The notes under the pieces are model-generated. The model searched no databases. It was not told the DNA's origin and saw nothing but the letters and a program-made list of their open reading frames with translations. A stretch of 64,000 nt of DNA from Polaromonas sp. (GTDB lineage: Bacteria; Pseudomonadota; Gammaproteobacteria; Burkholderiales; Burkholderiaceae_C): contig NZ_JAAFGZ010000008.1 in NCBI RefSeq assembly GCF_010365105.1, positions 79,656 to 143,655 of the forward strand, given 5' to 3'. Shown piece by piece: positions 42,636 through 51,014 of the stretch. Both the position numbers and the translations under genes were made by a program. Positions within the stretch are counted from its first letter, which is position 1, and the number at the start of each line of letters is the position of its first letter.

Positions 42636-42888
42636 ACAGTGCCACCTCCTCGGTACGCGCGCGGCGAACGGAAATTAATCGAATATTTGCACCCCGGTAG
42701 GTGATGACGGCTGACCAATGCCTTCCATCGATCAGCCCAATCACCAGATACCGGGGTTCATCTTCGGTTTTTGCAGCAATCTCCAGAAGCATGGGGTCAT
42801 TCCAGAGAAGTTGTGCCTGTACAAAGTCAATGTTGTGTTTGGCAAGGTTGGATTTGCTTTTGGAATCGTCAAATTCAAAGGGACGCAT
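42625..42888 (-). CDS. brnT: BrnT-family toxin (ribonuclease)
   Basis: An 87-residue type II toxin with a RelE-like fold that cleaves RNA in known members. BrnT motifs are FEFDDSKSKSNLAKHNIDF at the N-terminus, GLIDGRHWSAVITYRG and ISVRRARTEEVALYE at the C-terminus (active-site Arg and Glu/His positions in this part). The start ATG 42888 precedes the antitoxin with an 11-base overlap. It is next to, and divergent from, the YefM-YoeB module. Confidence 0.9.
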   Translation of the reverse strand: MRPFEFDDSKSKSNLAKHNIDFVQAQLLWNDPMLLEIAAKTEDEPRYLVIGLIDGRHWSAVITYRGANIRLISVRRARTEEVALYES

Positions 42889-42983
42889 GTGATAGAAATC
42901 ATAACTTAACGGGTGGTTTTAGAGCAGTATCTTGAACCCTGAGGCTTGAAAGCGACGAGCTTTCCTTGAGCACCTTCGCTTCC

Positions 42984-43011
42984 AAATATGTACAATAAGA
43001 CGTACATATTT
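42984..43011. promoter_or_regulatory. YefM-YoeB operator palindrome
   Basis: AAATATGTAC and GTACATATTT are perfect 10-base arms around AATAAGAC, ending 12 bases before the yefM start. The TGTACA-like core matches the hexamer described for the E. coli yefM-yoeB operator. Confidence 0.75.
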
Positions 43012-43023
43012 TGGAGCTTCGCC

Positions 43024-43275
43024 ATGGATGCCATCACCTACTCTACTGCCCGCGCCAACTTGGCTAGCACCATGGACCGGGTGTGCAACGACCATGAATT
43101 TTTGATCATTACCCGCAACGGGCAGCAGTCCGTCGTGATGCTTTCCCTGGAGGACTTCCAGGCCCTGGAAGAAACGGCTTACCTGCTGCGCAGCCCTGCC
43201 AACGCCAAACGCCTGCTAACCGCTAGCGCCCAGCTCACCGACGGCAAGGGCATGGCGCGGGAACTGGCCGAGTGA
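43024..43275 (+). CDS. yefM: YefM-family antitoxin (Phd/YefM)
   Basis: An 83-residue antitoxin. The N-terminal DNA-binding fold reads MDAITYSTARANLASTMDRV and continues EFLIITRNGQQSVVMLSLEDF, the classic Phd/YefM pattern. ATG 43024 is chosen over the in-frame 42988, since the operator palindrome would otherwise be coding. It overlaps yoeB by four bases. Autoregulation by the palindrome at 42984-43011 is expected. Confidence 0.95.
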   Translation: MDAITYSTARANLASTMDRVCNDHEFLIITRNGQQSVVMLSLEDFQALEETAYLLRSPANAKRLLTASAQLTDGKGMARELAE

Positions 43276-43526
43276 AGCTGTTTTTTGCGGACGAGGCCTG
43301 GGACGACTACCTCTACTGGCAAAAGCACGACAAGCGGATGGTCGAGCGCATCAACAAGCTCATTCAAGAGACGCAGCGCGAACCGTTCTTGGGTGTCGGC
43401 AAGCCGGAGCCGTTGAAGCATGCCTTGTCAGGGTTCTGGTCGCGCCGCATCACCGATGAACATCGTATGGTTTACCAGGTGGAAGGCGACGCGCTGTTGC
43501 TGGCGCAGCTTCGGTATCGCTATTGA
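43272..43526 (+). CDS. yoeB: YoeB-family toxin (mRNA interferase)
   Basis: An 84-residue ribosome-dependent mRNase. YoeB motifs are seen in full: FADEAWDDYLYWQKHDKRM, INKLIQETQREPFLGVGKPE, LKHALSGFWSRRITDEHRMVY. The length matches E. coli YoeB (84) and the C-terminal His/Tyr (RITDEHRMVY ... LRYRY) are catalytic residues. It starts at GTG 43272, overlapping yefM by four bases (GTGA). Convergent with the next antitoxin gene. Confidence 0.96.
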   Translation: MKLFFADEAWDDYLYWQKHDKRMVERINKLIQETQREPFLGVGKPEPLKHALSGFWSRRITDEHRMVYQVEGDALLLAQLRYRY

Positions 43527-43586
43527 GGCGGACTCCGAAGCTGTAACAGTGCAGGGTAGACCGACTACAAGTCGGTTGCAACCGAA

Positions 43587-43907
43587 TCAGCCGGCAGCCG
43601 TTTTGACGTTGGCCGGTGCCGCATGCAGCTGAAGCCCCAGCGCACCCACGACGCGCAGAATGGTGGCGAATTCGGGGTTCCCGGTAGGCGAAAGGGCTTT
43701 GTACAGGCTTTCTCTTCCAAGCCCTGTTTCTCGTGCGAGCTGCGCCATACCTTTGGCCCGCGCAATGTCTCCCAACGCTGCTGCGAAAAGAGAGGCATCG
43801 TTTTCCTCAAGGGCCGCTTCAAGATAGGCCGCCATGTCTTCATCCGATTGAAGATGTTCAGCGGCATCCCAGATGCGCGTCATGGGCTTGGTCGTTTCCT
43901 TGGTCAT
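43587..43907 (-). CDS. HI1420-type addiction-module antidote (XRE-like)
   Basis: A 106-residue antitoxin. The start MTKETTKPMTRIWDAAEHL leads into a helix-turn-helix (GMAQLARETGLGRESLYKAL) that is typical of the downstream antidote family TIGR02684. Antidotes of this type repress their own operon. It begins three bases after the toxin stop, so the two genes are coupled. Convergent with yoeB. Confidence 0.92.
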   Translation of the reverse strand: MTKETTKPMTRIWDAAEHLQSDEDMAAYLEAALEENDASLFAAALGDIARAKGMAQLARETGLGRESLYKALSPTGNPEFATILRVVGALGLQLHAAPANVKTAAG

Positions 43908-43910
43908 TTT

Positions 43911-44207
43911 TTACTCCGCATAGTGGCGCGCCAGTTCTTTGGCTTTCATGATGTCGCGTGTTTGTGTGGATTTGTCACCACCGGCAAGCAGCAACACGTA
44001 GTGGCTACCGTGTTGAACGAAATACACCCGGTAGCCTGGTCCGTGGTCGATCTTCAACTCCGAGACACCTTCCCCCACGGGTTCAACGGTGCCGAAATTA
44101 CCGAGCGACAAGCGCCGGATTCGGATATCCACCCGGACACGTGCCGTTCGATCCTTCAGTGATGCGAACCACTTTTCGTATTCGGGAGTTTGGCGGATTT
44201 CGGTCAC
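43911..44207 (-). CDS. HI1419-type RelE/HigB-like toxin
   Basis: A 98-residue toxin of the RelE/HigB superfamily (TIGR02683 type). Family features: TPEYEKWFASLKDRTARVRV at the N-terminus, GVSELKIDHGPGYRVYFVQHG, and LLLAGGDKSTQTRDIMKAKE. The toxin-first order with the HI1420-like antidote is typical. Probably an mRNA interferase. It is the third toxin-antitoxin module within 2 kb. Confidence 0.92.
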   Translation of the reverse strand: MTEIRQTPEYEKWFASLKDRTARVRVDIRIRRLSLGNFGTVEPVGEGVSELKIDHGPGYRVYFVQHGSHYVLLLAGGDKSTQTRDIMKAKELARHYAE

Positions 44208-44288
44208 GGCGATAGTGTCTCATGGGATACGAGATGGCTGACTCGTATTTTTGTGCTGGCTCGAATGGTGCACAAAGCAATGGGAGGG

Positions 44289-45022
44289 CTATACGCTTTG
44301 CCCACCGTAGTGAAGTTGTCTGTGACAGTTTGGACATACAGCGATTGCATTCTCCACAGTGTCTTCGCCTCCATGAGCAAGTTGCTTTTTGTGATGCACC
44401 TCCAAATACGGAGCGCCATCTTTCTTTCGCGTAAATGGCGCTGGCTTTAGACATGATCCGCAGACACCGGACGCACGATGCAGGACTTCAGCGACCACAT
44501 AAGGGTTTCTTTTGAAAACCTCTACAAGCCGCGTCATCCTTTCGGGAAGCTTTAGAGAAGCTTTCAGTTGCGCCTGTCGTTGTTCAGTGGTAGCGCTGAG
44601 GGCTAGTTTGACCTGTGCGCTGAATGCGTCCTCCTCTTCAACAAGAGAGATAAGCGTTGGAACTGAAAACTCATACTTTGCTGCAACCAAGCGATCAGCG
44701 ATCGCAAGGTAACAGGCCTGACGCTTTCATAGTATTTGATGTGCTTACGCACTGCCCTGACAGCGGTTTCCAAAGCAAGCGGTCCTTGGTCTTTTGCAAT
44801 TCGACTTAAAAAGTAATCAGTCGCTGACGCACTTATGGTTTTTTGAAACAGCTCGCCCGTCATCATCAGGCTGTGAGCACTGAGGTAGTACCTCGCAGAG
44901 GTTGGATTCCACTGGTATTGCTCTTGAAGTAACTTGACGCCCGATTCAAGCTTCACCAGATCAGCGAATATTCTTACAGCGACTTCGTAGACGGCTTCAA
45001 TTTGAGTTTTCGTGATTTTCAT
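44289..45022 (-). pseudogene. HNH endonuclease gene split by a frameshift
   Basis: Two overlapping frames on the minus strand make one ancestral gene. The 5' frame (44603-45022, 139 residues, MKITKTQIEAVYEVAVRIFA...) is an all-helical N-terminal domain ending HIKYYESVRPVTLRSLIAW. The 3' frame (44289-44690, 133 residues) carries the McrA-like HNH motif RASGVCGSCLKPAPF, VHHKKQLAHGGEDTVENAIA and CPNCHRQLHYG. In related proteins these parts are joined; here the frame changes within 44603-44700. The base composition is lower in GC than the surroundings, so the gene probably came with the toxin-antitoxin island. It may be dead, or two separate products; a sequencing error cannot be excluded. Confidence 0.72.
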
Positions 45023-45090
45023 GGGTGATTTGCGAGGGTCTTTTTTTCTATGTCGTGCTTGTGGTCTGCTACCGATTAAGTCGGTGGCAA

Positions 45091-48000
45091 CTATCGCGGT
45101 GCCACATCCCCAGCCCGCACCGCCACCCCCTCCACCGGCTTGCCGCGCACCCGCCCCGCCATGCGCCGGATGAACTGCTCCAGATCATCCATATACGTGA
45201 ATACCGCCGGCACCACCAGCAGACTCAGCACCGTCGAAGTAATCAACCCGCCAATCACCGCCACCGCCATCGGCGAGCGAAAGCTCGAATCGGCCGCGCC
45301 AAAACCGAGCGCAATCGGCATCATCCCTGCGCCCATCGCCAGCGTCGTCATGATGATCGGCCGGGCGCGCTTGTGGCAGGCGTCCAGCAGCGCATCCCAG
45401 CGGCTCATGCCTGCCACCGCCGGCCGGCCGTCGCTGCCGTCATGTCCGCGCCGTGCCACGATGGCGTACTCGACCAGCAAAATCGAGTTCTTGGTAGCAA
45501 TGCCCATCAGCATGATCAGGCCGATCAGCGACGGCATGGAAAAGCTCTTGTCGGCGATCAGCAGGCCGACGAAGGCGCCGCCCAGCGACAGGGGCAAGGC
45601 GGCAAGAATCGTCACCGGGTGCAAGAAGTCCTTGAACAGCAGCACCAGCACGATGTAGATGCACAGCACGCCAGTCAGCATCGCCAGGCCAAAGCTGGCA
45701 AACAACTCGCCCATCACCTCCGCGTCGCCGATTTCCACCACCTTCACGCCGGGCGGCAGGTTTTTCACGGCAGGCAGTGCCTGCACCGCCTTGGTCACGT
45801 CGCCCAGCGGCAGGCCCGACAGCTCGATCTCGAAGTTGACGTTGCGCGAGCGGTCGTAGCGGTCGATGATGGCCGGGCCGCTGGCGATCTCCAGCGTGGC
45901 GACCTGGCCAAGCATCACCGGCCCCTTGCTGCCCGGAACCGAGAGCCTTTCGAGCACGCTCAAATCCTGACGCGCGGCATCGGCGAGCTTGACGACGATG
46001 GGCACCTGTCGCTCGGACAAATTGAGCTTGGGCAGCGCCACGTCGTAGTCGCCCAGCGTGGCGATGCGCAGGGTTTCGCCAATGGCGGCGCTGGTCACGC
46101 CCAGGTCGGCGGCGCGGGCAAAGTCGGGCCGCACGGCAATCTCGGGGCGGATCAGGCTGGCGCTCGACGCGACGCTGCCCAGGCCGGGAATCGTGCGCAG
46201 GTCTTTTTCGACGGCGCGCGCGGCCGAATTGAGCGCCAGCGGGTCTTCGCTGGTCAGCACCAGGATGTATTTTTCGCCCGAGCCGCCCAGGCCGACCTTG
46301 CTGCGCACGCCAGGCAGTGATTCGAGCGCGGTGCGCATCTTGTTTTCAATGCCCTGCTTGCGCGGCCGGTCGCCGCGCTCGGCCAGCAGCACGGTCAGCG
46401 TGGCCTTGCGGGTTTCCGCCGCGCCCGAGCCGGCGAACGGGTCGCTGCCGGCCGTGCCGCCGCCAATCGTGGTGTAGATGCTGCGCACATGCTCGACCTT
46501 GGCAATCAAGAGCCGCGCCTGCTCGGCGGCGGCCTCGGTCTGCTTCAGGCTGCTGCCAGGCTGCAATTCCAGGTAAACCTGGGTTTGCGAATTGTCGTCA
46601 GGCGGAATGAAGCCGGTCGGCAGCAGCGGAATCAGCGCAATCGAGCCCACAAAAAATAACGTCGCCGCCACCATGGTGACGACGCGGTGCTTCAGGCACC
46701 AGCCGGCAGCGCGCATGTAGGCCTTCAGCCAGCCGGGCTCCTTGTGCTCGCCAACGATGGGTTTCAAAATATACGCTGCCATCATCGGCGTCAGCACCCG
46801 CGCCACGATCAGTGAAGCAGTGACGGCCAGCGCCGCCGTCCAGCCGAACTGCTTGAAGAACTTGCCGGCAATGCCGCTCATGAAGGCCGTCGGCAAAAAA
46901 ACCGCGACCAGCGTGAAGGTGGTGGCGACCACTGCCAGCCCAATCTCGTCGGCCGCTTCCATCGCCGCCTGGTACGGCGTCTTGCCCATGCGCAGGTGGC
47001 GCACGATGTTCTCGACCTCGACAATCGCGTCATCGACCAGGATGCCGATGACCAGCGACAGCGCCAGCAGGCTGATGATGTTGATTGAAAAGCCCAGCAA
47101 ATACATGCCGATGAAGGCCGGGATCACCGACAGCGGCAGCGCCACGGCCGACACAAAGGTGGCGCGCCAGTCGCGCAAGAACAGCCACACCACCAGCACC
47201 GCCAGAATCGCGCCTTCGTACAGCAGGTGCATCGAGCCGTCGTATTCCTCCTCGACCGGCTTGACGAAATTGAAGGCTTCGGTCAGTTGCAGGTCGGGGT
47301 GCTGGAGCTGAAGCTCCTTGAGCGCCGCCTGCACCGCCGCGCCGACGGCGACTTCGCTCTCGCCCCGGCTGCGGGCGACTTCAAAACCGACCACCGGCTT
47401 GCCGTCAAGCAGCGCGGCCGAGCGCGGGTCGGACACGGTGTCGCTGACCGTCGCCACGTCGCTCAGGCGGATCTTGCGGCCGTCGCTCAGCGCCAGTTCG
47501 AGTTCGCCCAATGCCTGCGCCGACTTGACGGTGGCCAGCGTGCGCACCGGCTGTTCGCTGCCGCCCAGGTCGGTGCGCCCGCCCGCGCTTTCGGTTTGCA
47601 CCTGCTTGAGCTGGCGCGAAATGTCCGATGCCGACGCACCCAGCGCCTGCAATCTGGACGCGTCAAGCGCCACGCGCACCTCACGCGTCACGCCGCCGAC
47701 GCGGCTCACCGCGCCCACGCCGCGCACGGCCAGCAGCTTGCGTGAAATGTCGTTGTCCACAAACCATGACAGCGCTTCCGCGTCCATCCGGTTCGAGGCA
47801 ATGGTGAAGGCCAGGATGGGCTGGCCGGCCAGATCGACCTTGGTGACGACCGGGTCGCGCACGTCGGCGGGCAGGTCCGAGCGCACCCGCGCCACGGCCG
47901 AGCGCACGTCGTCCACCGCTTCCTGCACCGGCTTTTCCAGCCGGAATTCGGCGGTGATGCTGACGCCGCCGTCCTGCACCTTGGTCATGATGTGCTTCAG

Positions 48001-48228
48001 GCCCTGCACCGTGGCGATCGAGTTTTCCAGCTTGCGCGCGACCTCGGTTTCCAGTTGCGCCGGCGCCGCGCCCGGCAGCGAGGCCGATACGCTGACGGTG
48101 GGCACGTCGATGTCGGGAAAGTTCTGCACCTTCATGGCGTTGAACGACAGGATGCCGCCAAACGTCAGCAGCACGAACAGCATCACCGCCGGAATCGGGT
48201 TCTTGATCGACCAGGAGGAGACGTTCAT
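45091..48228 (-). CDS. RND-family efflux transporter permease
   Basis: A 1045-residue proton-driven RND pump (AcrB/MexF-like, HAE1 type) in the inner membrane. It starts MNVSSWSIKNPIPAVMLFVL, giving the first membrane helix, and has two large periplasmic loops. The proton-relay aspartates are in GILVDDAIVEVENIVRHLR (helix 4). Helix 10-11 motifs include MGIATKNSILLVEYAIV. Overlap with the adaptor gene is four bases. With the adaptor and outer-membrane factor it forms a tripartite exporter. The substrate is unknown. Confidence 0.96.
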   Translation of the reverse strand: MNVSSWSIKNPIPAVMLFVLLTFGGILSFNAMKVQNFPDIDVPTVSVSASLPGAAPAQLETEVARKLENSIATVQGLKHIMTKVQDGGVSITAEFRLEKPVQEAVDDVRSAVARVRSDLPADVRDPVVTKVDLAGQPILAFTIASNRMDAEALSWFVDNDISRKLLAVRGVGAVSRVGGVTREVRVALDASRLQALGASASDISRQLKQVQTESAGGRTDLGGSEQPVRTLATVKSAQALGELELALSDGRKIRLSDVATVSDTVSDPRSAALLDGKPVVGFEVARSRGESEVAVGAAVQAALKELQLQHPDLQLTEAFNFVKPVEEEYDGSMHLLYEGAILAVLVVWLFLRDWRATFVSAVALPLSVIPAFIGMYLLGFSINIISLLALSLVIGILVDDAIVEVENIVRHLRMGKTPYQAAMEAADEIGLAVVATTFTLVAVFLPTAFMSGIAGKFFKQFGWTAALAVTASLIVARVLTPMMAAYILKPIVGEHKEPGWLKAYMRAAGWCLKHRVVTMVAATLFFVGSIALIPLLPTGFIPPDDNSQTQVYLELQPGSSLKQTEAAAEQARLLIAKVEHVRSIYTTIGGGTAGSDPFAGSGAAETRKATLTVLLAERGDRPRKQGIENKMRTALESLPGVRSKVGLGGSGEKYILVLTSEDPLALNSAARAVEKDLRTIPGLGSVASSASLIRPEIAVRPDFARAADLGVTSAAIGETLRIATLGDYDVALPKLNLSERQVPIVVKLADAARQDLSVLERLSVPGSKGPVMLGQVATLEIASGPAIIDRYDRSRNVNFEIELSGLPLGDVTKAVQALPAVKNLPPGVKVVEIGDAEVMGELFASFGLAMLTGVLCIYIVLVLLFKDFLHPVTILAALPLSLGGAFVGLLIADKSFSMPSLIGLIMLMGIATKNSILLVEYAIVARRGHDGSDGRPAVAGMSRWDALLDACHKRARPIIMTTLAMGAGMMPIALGFGAADSSFRSPMAVAVIGGLITSTVLSLLVVPAVFTYMDDLEQFIRRMAGRVRGKPVEGVAVRAGDVAPR

Positions 48229-49412
48229 GGCGTTGCTCCTTCTTTGATAGCTGCTGGCAAAGATGCAGCCTGCGCAGGAGCCGTATTGGGTTCATTTTCC
48301 TGACCCAGACGCACCAAGTCGCCGTCGTTCAGGAAACCCGCGCCATTGACGACGATGCGCGCATCCGCTGGCAAGCCCGAGACGACCTCGACGCGTTCAC
48401 CCGCCAGCCGGCCGGTCTGCACCTTGAGCTGGCTGACGCGGTTGCCTTCGCCCAGGCGGAACAGGTAGTTGAAGCCGTCGCGCACCACCAGAGCGCGCTG
48501 CGGAACGGTCAGCGCGTTGGTGGCGCCGAGCTCGAATTCGCCACGGGCGAACATGCCGGCCTTGGCGGTTGAGGTTTTGCCGGAGGCCGGCAGATCGACA
48601 TAGACCAGCGCTGCGCGCGTCTGCGGATCGACGCTGGGCGCGACCATGCGCACGCGGCCGCGCAACTCGCCGCCGCTGGCCGGCACCACGCTGACCGGCG
48701 TGCCTGGCTGGATGCGGCCGAGTTCGGCCGAGGTGACTTCGGCGCGCCATTCCAGCCGGCCCTGGCGGATCATGCGGAACAACTCGGCGCCGCTGCCGAC
48801 CACCGAGCCGACCGTGGCGGTGCGCGCCGAAATCACGCCGCTGTCGGGCGCCAGCACCTGCGTTTGCCGGCCGCGCAACTGCTGTGCGCCCAGCACCGCC
48901 TGCGCTGCTTCGGCGCGGGCCTTGGCGGTTTTTTCGGTGGTCTGGTACTGGTTGATCTGCTGCGTGCTCAGCGCGCCCGAGCTTTGCAGGCTGCGCGCCC
49001 GCTCGGCATTGCCGGCCGCGTCGGCGGCGTTGGCCTGGGCTTCCAGCAGGCTGGCGCGTGCCTGCGCCACGTCGGCCTGCACGCTGTCCGTGGAAAACGT
49101 CGCCAGCACCTGGCCGGCCTTGACCACGTCGCCGACATTGACGCGCACCTCGGTCAGCCGCAGGCCGCTGGATTCGGCACCGATGACGGCTTCCTGCCAG
49201 GCGGCGATGTTGCCATTGGCCGACAGACGGATCGGCAGGCGGGTGGTTTCGGGCAAGGCGACCGTCACGGTCAGCGCTGGCTTGGGCGCGCTCTGGACGC
49301 TGGCCGCTGTTGCCTCGGGCTTGCGGGCAGACACGTAAAAGAACGCACCAGCCGCCAAGGCGACCACCACAAAGGTGAGGACGACGATGGGTTTGAGTTT
49401 GAGTTTTTGCAT
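48225..49412 (-). CDS. RND efflux periplasmic adaptor (MFP/HlyD-like)
   Basis: A 395-residue adaptor. A membrane anchor (KPIVVLTFVVVALAAGAFFY) leads to the lipoyl/barrel-sandwich domain (GNIAAWQEAVIGAESSGLRL, VGDVVKAGQVLATF), an alpha-hairpin (about residues 105-175) and beta-barrel and membrane-proximal domains. The last 25 residues (NTAPAQAASLPAAIKEGATP) coincide with an ATAGCTG repeat and look like an added tail. Overlaps the permease by four bases; follows the outer-membrane factor by 33 bp. Confidence 0.94.
   Translation of the reverse strand: MQKLKLKPIVVLTFVVVALAAGAFFYVSARKPEATAASVQSAPKPALTVTVALPETTRLPIRLSANGNIAAWQEAVIGAESSGLRLTEVRVNVGDVVKAGQVLATFSTDSVQADVAQARASLLEAQANAADAAGNAERARSLQSSGALSTQQINQYQTTEKTAKARAEAAQAVLGAQQLRGRQTQVLAPDSGVISARTATVGSVVGSGAELFRMIRQGRLEWRAEVTSAELGRIQPGTPVSVVPASGGELRGRVRMVAPSVDPQTRAALVYVDLPASGKTSTAKAGMFARGEFELGATNALTVPQRALVVRDGFNYLFRLGEGNRVSQLKVQTGRLAGERVEVVSGLPADARIVVNGAGFLNDGDLVRLGQENEPNTAPAQAASLPAAIKEGATP
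48240..48306 (+). repeat. ATAGCTG-family repeat, copy 9, inside the adaptor 3' end
   Basis: CTTTGATAGCTGCTGGCAAA, then GCAGCCTGCGCAGGAGCC and a T-rich segment. It lies inside the last codons of the adaptor gene and its reading gives the low-complexity C-terminus. Confidence 0.65.
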
Positions 49413-49445
49413 GGCGTGAAAGAAGAATCAGGACGATGGGCGGGT

Positions 49446-51014
49446 TCAGCGGCGGACGGGCGCAGCGGCAGGCGCTTGGCTGGATGCGGCGGGCGGCACG
49501 AACGTGGCAACGGCAGCAGTTGCTTCAGTTGCGGCGTTGGCCTTGCCCTGGTGGCCGGTCTCCGGCAGCGCGCGCGTCCAGCCGCCGCCCATGGCGCGGT
49601 ACAGCGCGACCCAGGCGGACAGGCGCTCGCGTTGCAGCGACACCTGCGTGGTTTGCGCGGCCAGCTGGCTGCGGCGTGCGTCTTCCAGTTCGACCAGGCT
49701 GGCCAGGCCGCTCTGGTAACGCGCTTCGGTGCCGGTGAACGCGGCGCGGTAGCCGGCCACCGCGGTTTGCGCATCGCCTTCGCGCGCGGCGGTGCTTTGC
49801 AGGCTGACCAGTGCTTCTTCCACCTCGCGCACGGCCTGGCGCACCTTGGCGCGGTAGAGGGCGGCGGCTTCGTCGTAGCGTGCCTGCGCGGCCTGTACGT
49901 CGGCGGCGCGGCGTCCGCCGTCGAACAGTGGCACGCTGAGCGCCAGCGGGCCGATGGACCAGGTGGTCAGGCTGGCCGAAAGGCCGCCACTGCGAAAGTT
50001 CGACGCGCCAATCGAGCCGCCCAAACTCAGGCGCGGGTAGCGCTGGGCGTCGGCACTGCCCACGTCCGCGCTGGCCGCCGCCACGTCGCGTGCAGCGCTG
50101 AACACGTCGGGCCGCTGCGCGAGCGCATCAGCCGGCACGTTTGCTATTGAAAAAATAGCTGCTTGCGGCCGTGGATAGTGCGCCATTGCCACTTTTTGCT
50201 TTAAATCGGGCTCTGGCAGGCCGCTCAGGGCGACCAGCGCCTTGAGGTCGAGTTCGCACTGGGCGCTTTGCTGCGTGGCGCGGCCGCTGGCTTCTGCCGC
50301 ACTGGCGCGGGCCAGCGCATCGGTGGCCGGAGCGGTGAAGCCGGCGCGGGTGCTCAGGCTGGACAGGCGCGCGGTTTCCTGGCGCGAAGTGGCGTCGGTG
50401 CGCGTTATCTGCGCCAGCTGGTCGCAACTGCGCAGGCTGTAATACTGATTCGCCACTTCGGCTGCCACCGAAACCCGGGCATCGTGCCATTGCGCTTCGG
50501 CACCGGCCAGGCGCTCATCGGCGGCATTGCGGCTGGCGCGGTTGCCGCCGAACACATCGATTTCCCAGCTGGCCTGCAAGCCGCCCTGCGTGGTCGTGAC
50601 GATGGGCGCCAGATCGGACCCGCCGCCGCTTTGCAGCGAACGCCCCCGGTTGACGCTGGCCGAGGCATCGAGCGATGGCCCCAACGCCGCACCGGCCGCG
50701 ACCTGCGTGGCGCGCGACTGCTCGATGCGCGAGCGTGCCGTCGCCACCGTCGGGCTGACGGCCTGCGCCGCCGCGATCAGCTCGACCAGCAGCGGGTCGC
50801 CCTGCTGCTGCCACCACTGCGTCAGGTCGGTCAGCTTGCCTTGGTGCGGTTTTTCCGGCAGTCCGGCATTCGCTGCGTGACCGGCCTGCGGCGGCAAGGG
50901 CGCGGACCATTGCGCGGGCACCGGGGCTGACACCGCGCCGGGGGCAGTGGCGGTGGCGCAGGCGCCCAGCCCCAGTGGCAGCAGGGCGCAAAAAAGGACG
51001 GTATGGGGTTTCAT
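49446..51014 (-). CDS. NodT-family outer-membrane efflux lipoprotein (TolC-like)
   Basis: A 522-residue outer-membrane channel. The signal ends LPLGLGAC (lipobox), so it is lipid-anchored. Two TolC-type repeats with long helices are visible: IEQSRATQVAAGAALGPSLD/ASASVNRG and, in the second, VPLFDGGRRAADVQAAQARY/DEAAALYRAKVRQAVREVEE. Start ATG 51014; the longer frame to 51131 overlaps tetR. The ATAGCTG repeat at 50140-50218 is read in frame near residues 265-290 (QKVAMAHYPRPQAAIFSIAN). Overlaps the TetR stop by four bases. Confidence 0.93.
   Translation of the reverse strand: MKPHTVLFCALLPLGLGACATATAPGAVSAPVPAQWSAPLPPQAGHAANAGLPEKPHQGKLTDLTQWWQQQGDPLLVELIAAAQAVSPTVATARSRIEQSRATQVAAGAALGPSLDASASVNRGRSLQSGGGSDLAPIVTTTQGGLQASWEIDVFGGNRASRNAADERLAGAEAQWHDARVSVAAEVANQYYSLRSCDQLAQITRTDATSRQETARLSSLSTRAGFTAPATDALARASAAEASGRATQQSAQCELDLKALVALSGLPEPDLKQKVAMAHYPRPQAAIFSIANVPADALAQRPDVFSAARDVAAASADVGSADAQRYPRLSLGGSIGASNFRSGGLSASLTTWSIGPLALSVPLFDGGRRAADVQAAQARYDEAAALYRAKVRQAVREVEEALVSLQSTAAREGDAQTAVAGYRAAFTGTEARYQSGLASLVELEDARRSQLAAQTTQVSLQRERLSAWVALYRAMGGGWTRALPETGHQGKANAATEATAAVATFVPPAASSQAPAAAPVRR
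50140..50218 (+). repeat. ATAGCTG-family repeat, copy 10, inside the outer-membrane factor gene
   Basis: TTGCTATTGAAAAAATAGCT, then GCTTGCGGCCGTGG, AGTGCGCCATTGCC and the TTTTTGC tail: a complete family member inside a conserved coding region. On the minus strand it adds about 26 residues to the protein. Confidence 0.8.
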
